Source: Bacillota bacterium
GTDB taxonomy: Bacteria; Bacillota; Clostridia; Lachnospirales; Lachnospiraceae
NCBI GenBank assembly: GCA_023408815.1
Contig: JAEYJO010000052.1
Coordinates: 1 to 64,000 of the forward strand
Direction of reading: 5' to 3'
Length of the DNA stretch: 64,000 nt
The notes under the pieces are model-generated. The model saw only the letters and a list, made by a program, of their open reading frames with translations. It was not told the DNA's origin and searched no databases. The position numbers and the translations under genes were made by a program. How positions within the stretch are numbered: the first letter of the stretch is position 1; each line of letters opens with the position of its first letter. Of the stretch, positions 24,620 through 31,881 are shown piece after piece.

Positions 24620-25825
24620 TTACATGGCTTCGTATGTCTTTCGCACCGCTTTGATAAAGTCCTCGCTGTTTAACACCGTTACGTCCTTAAGCGTCGTAAT
24701 CAGCGCAAGATCCTTCGTCATCTTACCCTCTTCGATGGTGGACAGAGTAGCACTTTCCAGCTTATCCGCGAAAGTTACCAGATCCTGTGTTCCGTCCAGC
24801 TCTCCTCTCTTCCTGAGAGCCCCAGTCCATGCGAAAATAGTCGCTACGGAATTGGTAGAGGTCTCTTCGCCCTTCAAATGCTTGTAATAATGTCTTTGCA
24901 CCGTACCGTGAGCTGCTTCGTATTCATATACTCCGGTAGGAGATACGAGTACGGAGGTCATCATAGCAAGAGAACCGAAGGCAGAGGATACCATATCGCT
25001 CATCACATCGCCATCATAATTCTTGCACGCCCATATAAATCCGCCCTTGGCCTTCATAACGCGGGCTACGATATCGTCAATTAAGCTGTAGAAATATTCG
25101 ATTCCTGCCGCTTCAAATTTCTCTTTGTATTCCTTTTCATATATTTCCTGAAAAATATCCTTGAAATCATGATCATATTTTTTTGAAATGGTATCCTTTG
25201 CACCGAACCAAAGATCCTGCTTTGTATCAAGTGCATAGTTAAAACACGCCTTTGCAAAGCTTGCTATGGAAGCATCCGTATTATGTACGCCCTGTAAAAC
25301 ACCTTCGCCTTTAAATTCATGAATCACTTCGCTCGTTATCGTTCCATCGGCAGCCGTAAAGACTAACTCCGCCTTACCTGCTCCCGGTATCTTCAACTCT
25401 ACATTTTTATAAATATCCCCATATGCATGGCGCGCTATAGTAATGGGCTTTTCCCAGTTCTTTACACAAGGCTCAATGCCTTTTACTACAATAGGTGCAC
25501 GAAATACCGTACCATCCAAAATAGAACGAATCGTTCCATTAGGGCTTTTCCACATTTCTTTCAGCTGATATTCCGTCATCCTGGCCGCATTGGGCGTAAT
25601 CGTTGCACACTTTACCGCCACTCCATATTTTTTCGTGGCTTCCGCAGAATCCACTGTTACCTGATCGTCTGTTTCATTGCGGTATTCCAAACCAAGGTCG
25701 TAGTACTCCGTCTTCAAATCGATGAAGGGAAGCAGAAGCTCCTCTTTAATAATCTGCCAGAGAATTCTCGTCATCTCGTCCCCGTCCATTTCCACAAGGG
25801 GCGTTACCATTTTAATCTTGTCCAT
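24620..25825 (-). CDS. icd: NADP-dependent isocitrate dehydrogenase
   Basis: The enzyme decarboxylates isocitrate to 2-oxoglutarate with NADP+. The 401 residues are of the eukaryote-like homodimeric type: it starts MDKIKMVTPLVEMDGDEMTRI and has SPNGTIRSILDGTVFRAPI with the substrate serine and arginines, KYDHDFKDIFQEI, NYDGDVMSD with metal aspartates, and EAAHGTVQRHY. AAGGAGT lies 7 nt before this ATG; upstream in-frame codons run into a repeat and are not part of the gene. It is the last gene of a Re-citrate synthase, gntR, icd series. Together they give 2-oxoglutarate for glutamate; aconitase must lie elsewhere. Confidence 0.94.
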   Translation of the reverse strand: MDKIKMVTPLVEMDGDEMTRILWQIIKEELLLPFIDLKTEYYDLGLEYRNETDDQVTVDSAEATKKYGVAVKCATITPNAARMTEYQLKEMWKSPNGTIRSILDGTVFRAPIVVKGIEPCVKNWEKPITIARHAYGDIYKNVELKIPGAGKAELVFTAADGTITSEVIHEFKGEGVLQGVHNTDASIASFAKACFNYALDTKQDLWFGAKDTISKKYDHDFKDIFQEIYEKEYKEKFEAAGIEYFYSLIDDIVARVMKAKGGFIWACKNYDGDVMSDMVSSAFGSLAMMTSVLVSPTGVYEYEAAHGTVQRHYYKHLKGEETSTNSVATIFAWTGALRKRGELDGTQDLVTFADKLESATLSTIEEGKMTKDLALITTLKDVTVLNSEDFIKAVRKTYEAM

Positions 25826-25867
25826 TCCTACACTCCTTACATCTAGTGTGTTGTCTCGTTCATCTTT

Positions 25868-25982
25868 AGCTAAACAATGCTGAATATTTTGCATTCCACA
25901 AGGCAGAGAAAGAAGGCGTAGCGGTGGCTACGTCGACTGACAACAACGCAGCGGATGGCAAAACAGGCAGTGTTGTTTAGCT
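25868..25982. repeat. 115-bp structured palindromic element between gntR and icd
   Basis: Outer arms AGCTAAACAATGCTG (25868-25882) and CAGTGTTGTTTAGCT (25968-25982) are complementary at 13 of 15 positions. Inside are TTTTGC/GCAAAA (25887-25892 and 25958-25963) and a hairpin, CGTAGC-GGTG-GCTACG (25917-25932). The whole piece can fold into one long branched hairpin. It lies within the gntR-icd transcript, starting 43 nt before icd. It may be a mobile palindromic repeat or an RNA element. Confidence 0.6.
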
Positions 25983-25991
25983 GATTAACAG

Positions 25992-26687
25992 TCAATTTTC
26001 ATTGGTGCCGTAGATATTGTACAGTCCATTCTTTACCATATTGTCATAAGCATTGATGATATGCCTGTTCGCAAGCTCCTGCGCCTTGTCCTTATCCTTC
26101 TCCTTGATAGCCTCCATAATGCTCCTGTGCTCGTTATTGGAGGTCTTTCCTCTTCCCCCGTTGGTCAGCGTCTTCTTCCTGACCCTCAGCACATATTCGT
26201 GAAAATCAACGAGCAAGCGTTCTAACTGCTTGCTGTTGCATGCCTCATATAAAATATGATGAAAACGGTTATCTAAATCCGCCATCTGATCCAGATGCCC
26301 TTTCGACGCATGGAAATCGGCCAGATACACATTCTCCTCCATCTCTTCGAGCTGCTCTTTGGTAATGTTTTCTGTTGCCCATTTGGCACAAAGTCCCTCC
26401 AAAAGAGAACGAATCATATAAATATCCTGAACATCCTTAGCGGTAATTCCGGTTACATATGCTCCCTTGTTCGGTACGATCTGAATCAGTCCCTCCAGCT
26501 CCAGCTGGCGGAACGCCTCTCTCACCGGAGTCCTGCTTACTCCCAGTTCTTCACCGATGGCTATTTCTTTAAGTTCCTCGTGGTCTTTATACTTTCCGTT
26601 TAATATATCTTCCCGTATTTTATTGAATACCCGTCCCCTCAAGGAATACTTATCAGTGACCTCCTGCTTTACATCATAACCTGCCAT
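25992..26687 (-). CDS. GntR-family regulator, FadR/FCD subgroup
   Basis: The 231-residue regulator has an N-terminal GntR winged helix (about 15-80, with KIREDILNGKYKDHEELKE, LGVSRTPVREAFRQLELEG and the wing IVPNKGAYVTG) and a C-terminal all-helical FCD ligand domain (about 85-215; metal-site-like D..FH..L and H..I.EAI...D). FCD domains bind small carboxylates. It lies between Re-citrate synthase and isocitrate dehydrogenase on one transcript, and a GntR-type palindrome covers the operon promoter, so it probably controls this pathway and itself. The effector is unknown; citrate or 2-oxoglutarate are guesses. Confidence 0.88.
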   Translation of the reverse strand: MAGYDVKQEVTDKYSLRGRVFNKIREDILNGKYKDHEELKEIAIGEELGVSRTPVREAFRQLELEGLIQIVPNKGAYVTGITAKDVQDIYMIRSLLEGLCAKWATENITKEQLEEMEENVYLADFHASKGHLDQMADLDNRFHHILYEACNSKQLERLLVDFHEYVLRVRKKTLTNGGRGKTSNNEHRSIMEAIKEKDKDKAQELANRHIINAYDNMVKNGLYNIYGTNEN

Positions 26688-26726
26688 TCTTTAACCATGC
26701 CTTTCTCGTAGCTTATAAACAATTTA

Positions 26727-28139
26727 TCAGCCGATTGTAAGGTTCAGTTTTTCACATGCCGCGTCGATTTGGCCGATCAACTCTTCATCCGTCAGTACTG
26801 TAATCCGTCCGCCGGCATATTCTTCATCTACCCACTTCTTCACTTCCTGCACCAGCACGGAGTTCTTATCTACCTGCTTATCATCGTGCAGCTTGAAATA
26901 CGTGTTCATCCAGTGAGCGATTCCCGCCAGACCGGAGGTATCGCTTACCGCACAGAGCACTGGCCTGTTTAGAAACTTCTCCGTATCAAATATATTGTAT
27001 ATTTCTTCATTTTTGAGTAAACCGTCCGCATGGATTCCTGCTCTGGTAACGTTAAAATTCTTACCGACAAACGGCGTTCTCGGAGGTATCTCGTATCCGA
27101 TTTCTTTCTCGAAATAATCCGCCAGCTCCGTGATAACAGTTGTATCCATGCCGTCTAAGGTACCCTTCATCTGTGCATACTCGAATACCATCGCTTCTAA
27201 CGGAGTGTTGCCCGTACGCTCGCCAATACCGAACAGCGACGTATTCACGCCCGCACATCCGTACAGCCATGCTGTGGTAGAATTAGCTACCGCTTTATAG
27301 AAATCGTTGTGTCCGTGCCATTCGATCAGCGCATGAGGAACGCCCGCATGTGTATGAATCGCATAGATGATACCTTGCACGCTTCTGGGAATTACTGCCC
27401 CCGCATAGTTTACACCATATCCCATCGTATCGCAAGCCCGTATTTTAATAGGAATATTATATTCCTCCATCAATTTCATGAGTTCCACGCAAAACGGCAC
27501 TACAAAACCGTAAATATCAGCTCTCGTAATATCCTCTAAATGGCACCTGGGGCTGATTCCCTCCTCCAGACACTCACGGATAACACTTAAGTAATGCTCC
27601 ATTGCCTGCCTTCTCGTCATTTTAAGCTTTAAGAAAATATGGTAATCCGAGCAGCTTACGAGAATTCCAGTCTCCTTCATTCCTATTTCCTTTACCAGCT
27701 TAAAGTCTTCCTTACTCGCCCGTATCCAGCTGGTTACCTCGGGGAATTGATATCCCCGCTCCATACATTTGTAAACAGCATCTCTATCCTTCTTGCTATA
27801 TAAGAAAAATTCGCTGGCACGAATCAATCCGTTAGGGCCGCCGAGCTTGTGGAGATAGTCATAAATGGTTACAATTTGCTCCGTCGTATAGGGCGCTCTG
27901 GATTGCTGTCCATCACGAAATGTTGTATCCGTAATCCATATTTCTTTGGGTACATTATGCGGTACGATTCTGTCGTTGAACGGAATCTTGGGGATTTCCG
28001 AATAAGGGAACATGTTGCGGAAGACATTGGGCTTTTCCACGTCATCCAAAATATACATATGCTCCTCTATTTGAAGAAGATTATTTTTTTCATTCATCGT
28101 CACAGGACGGTTTTCAAATGTGCTGTTATTTTCTCTCAT
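26727..28139 (-). CDS. Re-citrate synthase (HMGL/isopropylmalate synthase fold)
   Basis: The enzyme condenses oxaloacetate and acetyl-CoA to citrate with Re-face stereochemistry, as described in Clostridium kluyveri and other anaerobes. The 470-residue protein has the DRE-TIM metallolyase barrel: DTTFRDGQQSRAPYTTEQIV near 57-76, SASE-type region RASEFFLYSKKDRDAVYKC, CHLEDITRADIYGF, and the metal motif HGHNDFYKAVANS. An alternative label is homocitrate or isopropylmalate synthase. However, the long N-terminal part (FRNMFPYSEIPKIPF), the absence of a leucine regulatory domain and the neighbouring isocitrate dehydrogenase favour Re-citrate synthase. The start MRENNSTF follows GGAGG by 4 nt; eight upstream codons lack a ribosome site. 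Confidence 0.85.
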   Translation of the reverse strand: MRENNSTFENRPVTMNEKNNLLQIEEHMYILDDVEKPNVFRNMFPYSEIPKIPFNDRIVPHNVPKEIWITDTTFRDGQQSRAPYTTEQIVTIYDYLHKLGGPNGLIRASEFFLYSKKDRDAVYKCMERGYQFPEVTSWIRASKEDFKLVKEIGMKETGILVSCSDYHIFLKLKMTRRQAMEHYLSVIRECLEEGISPRCHLEDITRADIYGFVVPFCVELMKLMEEYNIPIKIRACDTMGYGVNYAGAVIPRSVQGIIYAIHTHAGVPHALIEWHGHNDFYKAVANSTTAWLYGCAGVNTSLFGIGERTGNTPLEAMVFEYAQMKGTLDGMDTTVITELADYFEKEIGYEIPPRTPFVGKNFNVTRAGIHADGLLKNEEIYNIFDTEKFLNRPVLCAVSDTSGLAGIAHWMNTYFKLHDDKQVDKNSVLVQEVKKWVDEEYAGGRITVLTDEELIGQIDAACEKLNLTIG

Positions 28140-28194
28140 AGTACCTCCATTCTGCCCTAACATACGGCAAGGCGCTTCTTCTTTGAAACGCTAG

Positions 28195-28228
28195 GTATTA
28201 TTGTATACAATCATACGATTCATGTCAA
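28195..28228 (-). promoter_or_regulatory. Promoter and GntR-type operator of the citrate operon
   Basis: On the minus strand TTGACA (28223-28228), a 17-nt spacer and TACAAT (28200-28205) form a strong promoter. A 22-bp palindrome at 28195-28216, GTATTATTGTA / TACAATCATAC, matches in 10 of 11 paired positions and covers the -10 box. Its core ATTGTATACAAT fits the TnGTnnnACnA pattern of FadR/FCD GntR proteins, one of which is encoded in the operon. Confidence 0.75.
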
Positions 28229-28241
28229 TATATAAATTGTA

Positions 28242-29174
28242 TTAAAGTGACAGCATTCTTCCTACATTTACCATTCCCCAGCCCTGCTTCGTCCACGGTT
28301 CATGTAAATCCGTAGCGCTGTAATTGATTTTTCTCTTTACCTGCTCATTTGTAAGGAAAGGGTATTTCTGCAAAAGCAAGGCCGCCGCTCCCGAAACGAT
28401 GGGTGTAGCCATAGAGGTTCCGCTTTTTTTCGTATAAGCGTTCTTATACCCCCGAAACGTGGAGCGGCAGGCTACGTTGCAGGATATGATGTCCGTGCCA
28501 GGAGCGACCACATCCGGTTTCTTCACCGCATAGGGCGACGGCCCTCTGCCCGAATAATCCTCACACAGCGAGCTCTTCCCGCTGAAAAACCCTCCTTCGT
28601 GACATCCCACCGTTATCACTTTTTTGCTGGCACCAAGCGGCGATATTGTCATAGGTTCCGGTCCCATATTGCCTGCGGCGCAGACCACCACGATTCCGCT
28701 GTCCCAGGCCGCATCTACTGTGCGGATCAGTTCGTTCATCCTGCTTTTATCGTCGATATGCCCTATTCCAATGGAAATATTAAGCACTCTTATTTTATAT
28801 CTCTCTCTATTATCCAGTACCCACTCTATTCCCTTCCTCATATTATCTATGTTACCGTCACCGTTCTCATCTAATACTTTTCCTACGATCAGACGGCAAT
28901 AAGGAGCAATTCCTTTATACATTCCGCCGGAAGCTTTTCCGCTTCCTCCGATAGTGCCGATAACGTGGGTTCCATGACCGCTGTCGTCATAAGCAGTCCT
29001 TCCCCCGTGAAGAAAATCATAAAAAGCCTCTACTCTGCCATCTAAATCCGGATGACTGCCTACCCCGGTATCCAGTACTGCCACCCTTATATCATCTACT
29101 TCACCATTTCTTCCAATATTGCAGGATGCTACGAGCTCATCCGTACAGCCTACTTGCTGTCTGACTCTAAACAT
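28242..29174 (-). CDS. Subtilisin-like serine protease without signal peptide (S8)
   Basis: The 310-residue S8 protease has the triad Asp35 (AVLDTGVGSHPDL), His67 (DSGHGTHVIGTI) and Ser254 (GTSMATPIVSGAAAL), plus the oxyanion Asn in VVVCAAGNMGPEP. It has no signal peptide or membrane span and only a short N-terminal segment (MFRVRQQVGCTDELV). It therefore resembles intracellular subtilisins, although the usual N-terminal inhibitory LIPY-type propeptide is not evident. The ribosome site CGGGAG, 6 nt before the ATG, lies inside a strong hairpin. It follows the LRR gene by 125 nt on the same strand. Whether it processes the neighbouring surface proteins is speculation, as it lacks export signals. 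Confidence 0.9.
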   Translation of the reverse strand: MFRVRQQVGCTDELVASCNIGRNGEVDDIRVAVLDTGVGSHPDLDGRVEAFYDFLHGGRTAYDDSGHGTHVIGTIGGSGKASGGMYKGIAPYCRLIVGKVLDENGDGNIDNMRKGIEWVLDNRERYKIRVLNISIGIGHIDDKSRMNELIRTVDAAWDSGIVVVCAAGNMGPEPMTISPLGASKKVITVGCHEGGFFSGKSSLCEDYSGRGPSPYAVKKPDVVAPGTDIISCNVACRSTFRGYKNAYTKKSGTSMATPIVSGAAALLLQKYPFLTNEQVKRKINYSATDLHEPWTKQGWGMVNVGRMLSL

Positions 29175-29180
29175 AAAACG

Positions 29181-29212
29181 CTCCCGGCTTTTTAATTAAT
29201 TTATGCCGGGAG
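29181..29212 (-). promoter_or_regulatory. Hairpin covering the ribosome site of the S8 protease gene
   Basis: On the minus strand CTCCCGGC (29205-29212) and GCCGGGAG (29181-29188) form a perfect 8-bp stem over a 16-nt AT-rich loop. The downstream arm contains the Shine-Dalgarno sequence of the protease gene. A TTTT run follows, so it could also end transcripts coming from the LRR genes. Confidence 0.55.
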
Positions 29213-29299
29213 TCGTTATTCGTTACTTTTTGTCAGAAGATATTCCAAGCTGCAAGCCCTCGCCCTATCCTGCAGGTCCTGTCATACTGGTATTCTTAT

Positions 29300-31867
29300 T
29301 TAATTAAAAAATCCGTATGCGGTAAAACGCTGGACACTGAACTGTATACAGGTTGCACCGTCTATTGTTACCAAACGGAAATCTACCTTTTCTAACTGCC
29401 CATCCTCATCTAAGCATGCGACCTGAAGGGTCTCCTGCGCTACTCCCATGGGCTTGGGAATAGTTACCGTCATTTGCTGTTTTCCCGTCTTGCTGATGGG
29501 AATCAGCGTCTTCGCATCATACAGCGCAAGGTCGTAAACCTGCAGGCTTACAATCTTACCGCCCGGCACCGCTTTTCTATATGCGGCGCTTATGGTGCTT
29601 CCGGCACCGGCATTATCGCTGATGCTCAAAACATAGTTTTCATTGATTCCTGACAGCTGCGCTGTTGCTGCCGGTGTTCCTGATAAAGTAGCGCTATTTA
29701 CTTCCACGGCCACTGTTCCCTGACCTGATATCTCCGCTTTGCTGCCTGAGACATACTCTACAGCTTCTCTCGGATTGGATATCTTATAGCTCTTACCATA
29801 TACCGTTACCTGACTTGGAATCGTATTATCATTTACGTCCTCTTGGCGCATCACGATAAACTTAATCCTTAACCGTCCCTGCGTACCGTCCTCTGCCGCC
29901 TTCTCTACACTGCAGACCAGTCCCCGGAATCCGTCATCATAATCCAAAGCGGTACCCCTCACTGCCTCAGGCGTTACGCTGTCATTTACAATAGCAATTT
30001 TCACACCCTTTAGCACGGAGTCTCTATCCTCTTCATTGATCAATCTGGTTGCCGTCTTCTCATAAGATACGCCAGGTATGCTCTTGCCTAAGAAAACAGC
30101 GACCTCGCTTCCATCCTCTTTTATCGTATTTGTTATATCATAGGCCTTTAAACCTATTTTCTCCACAGAGGCGGGAATCTTTATGGTACTGATCGGGCAT
30201 CCGGAAAATGCCCTATCCTTTATTTCTTTTAAATTATCACCACCGGATATGACAGTCAGTTTACTGCATCCGGCAAAAGCATCCTCTCCCACAATGGTAC
30301 AAGTATCGGGCAGAGTAACCGTCGTTATCTCAGTGTGTCCTTTAAATACTTCCGCACCGATCTGCTTTACCCCTTCCGGCACTTCCACCGTATCGCCGAC
30401 TCCGCCATAAGCAATCAAAATACCGTCTCCAACTACTGTGAACGGATCTCTTCTATTGACCAGGCAATTCTCCATCCACTTCGTCTTATCGAAAGCCGAA
30501 GGTTCTATCGTCGTTACTGAGTCCGGAATGGACACGGAAGCCAGATTATCCGCATGGTAGAACGCTCCGTATCCGATAGTCGTCACACCCTCAGGTATCG
30601 AAACATAGGTCAGTCCCGTCCTTGCAAAGGAGAAATCTCCTATTTCCTCTATCGTCTCCGGCATCTCATATTCTGTCAAAGCCGCGTTGCCATAATATGC
30701 CTGGGCCGCAATTTTCTTACCGTTTATGATCGTATACTTGGAATAGCCGCCGGAAGTCTGCCCGCCTCCCATCACCTCTGAGGATGCGGCACTGCTCTGT
30801 TCATCCTCCGTCTGCACATTTCCAGACAATACCTTGGAACGGCTGTTATCTATAAACACTACCGCGTTGCCGCCCACAATTGTACTTTGTCCCAATGTAG
30901 TCCCGGTATCTGAATTATCCGAGCTGTCAGCTCCATCCTGCCCGCTTTCATCCGAGCTCTTCGTTACCTCCTGATACTCGCTTTGGGCCACCTGAGATTT
31001 ATCGCGCTTAGCTTCATATTCCGCCGCATAGGAACCTTCGCTCGCAGTAATGACAAGCTTCGGACAACCATCGAAAGCCGTCTCATGTATCGAGGCAACA
31101 GACACCGGTATTTCAATGCCGCCCAAGCTAATACAATCCGAAAAAGCCTTAATGCCTATAGAGGTAACAGCATACGGGAATAATACTTTCTCCAGATTCT
31201 GACAATTGGCAAATGCATAATCTGATATCTTCTTAACATTACTTCCTATTTCTACTTTTTTGAGATTCATACATCCCCAAAAAGCATTATTCTTAATTTC
31301 CTTCACTGTGGAAGGCATCTTATAGGTTTCCTGCGCATATCCAGGAATCATGGCGTACACAATGGTCTTATCTTTACTGTAAATCACACCGGAATCGTAG
31401 GCAAACCCCGTATTATTCTTACTCAGCTTAATTTCGCTAAGCGCCGTACAATTCACGAACACCCCATTGCCGAGAGTATCTAACTTCTTTCCTATTGTTA
31501 CAGATTTCAAACTGCTGCATCCGCTGAACGCTCCGTTACCGATTTTCGTAACAGTATCAGGGATAACTACATTTTCCAACGAACTGCATCCACTGAACGC
31601 ATTATAATCAATACTTTCCACATATCCCGGAATCTCGATCTTTTTAAGTTCCGTATGTCCTGAAAAAGCTTCTTTTCCAATGTGCTTCACCGATACCGGA
31701 ATAGACACGGCACTAGCCGTACCCGTATAATTTACCAGCGTATCACCCTTCATCTGGAAATCGGAAGCAGATGATGATTCAGCTTCCACCTGAAGCAGGG
31801 GAAGCCGGAGTGCTGCTATTGCAACAAGGAGCAACACTCCAAAAAGAATCTTACTTTTTTTATTCAT
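29300..31867 (-). CDS. Secreted BspA-like leucine-rich-repeat protein without wall anchor
   Basis: The 855-residue protein has a signal peptide (MNKKSKILFGVLLLVAIAAL..., cleavage near VEA at about 28). LRR_5/BspA repeats (I...AFSGCSSL..V.IP..V..IG) run over about 45-280, followed by a Ser/Asp-rich linker (290-385) and a second LRR block (390-600). The C-terminal part is a beta-rich domain ending DGATCIQFSVQRFTAYGFFN. That last domain resembles the segment just before the sorting signal of the upstream surface protein (DGVPCIQFTATHFSPYTIYV), but here the protein stops without LPxTG-like motif or membrane tail. It may be released or bind the wall non-covalently. The ATG follows AGGGGGG; it begins 14 nt after the previous stop. 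Confidence 0.85.
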   Translation of the reverse strand: MNKKSKILFGVLLLVAIAALRLPLLQVEAESSSASDFQMKGDTLVNYTGTASAVSIPVSVKHIGKEAFSGHTELKKIEIPGYVESIDYNAFSGCSSLENVVIPDTVTKIGNGAFSGCSSLKSVTIGKKLDTLGNGVFVNCTALSEIKLSKNNTGFAYDSGVIYSKDKTIVYAMIPGYAQETYKMPSTVKEIKNNAFWGCMNLKKVEIGSNVKKISDYAFANCQNLEKVLFPYAVTSIGIKAFSDCISLGGIEIPVSVASIHETAFDGCPKLVITASEGSYAAEYEAKRDKSQVAQSEYQEVTKSSDESGQDGADSSDNSDTGTTLGQSTIVGGNAVVFIDNSRSKVLSGNVQTEDEQSSAASSEVMGGGQTSGGYSKYTIINGKKIAAQAYYGNAALTEYEMPETIEEIGDFSFARTGLTYVSIPEGVTTIGYGAFYHADNLASVSIPDSVTTIEPSAFDKTKWMENCLVNRRDPFTVVGDGILIAYGGVGDTVEVPEGVKQIGAEVFKGHTEITTVTLPDTCTIVGEDAFAGCSKLTVISGGDNLKEIKDRAFSGCPISTIKIPASVEKIGLKAYDITNTIKEDGSEVAVFLGKSIPGVSYEKTATRLINEEDRDSVLKGVKIAIVNDSVTPEAVRGTALDYDDGFRGLVCSVEKAAEDGTQGRLRIKFIVMRQEDVNDNTIPSQVTVYGKSYKISNPREAVEYVSGSKAEISGQGTVAVEVNSATLSGTPAATAQLSGINENYVLSISDNAGAGSTISAAYRKAVPGGKIVSLQVYDLALYDAKTLIPISKTGKQQMTVTIPKPMGVAQETLQVACLDEDGQLEKVDFRLVTIDGATCIQFSVQRFTAYGFFN

Positions 31868-31881
31868 AGGCCCCCCTGCCA

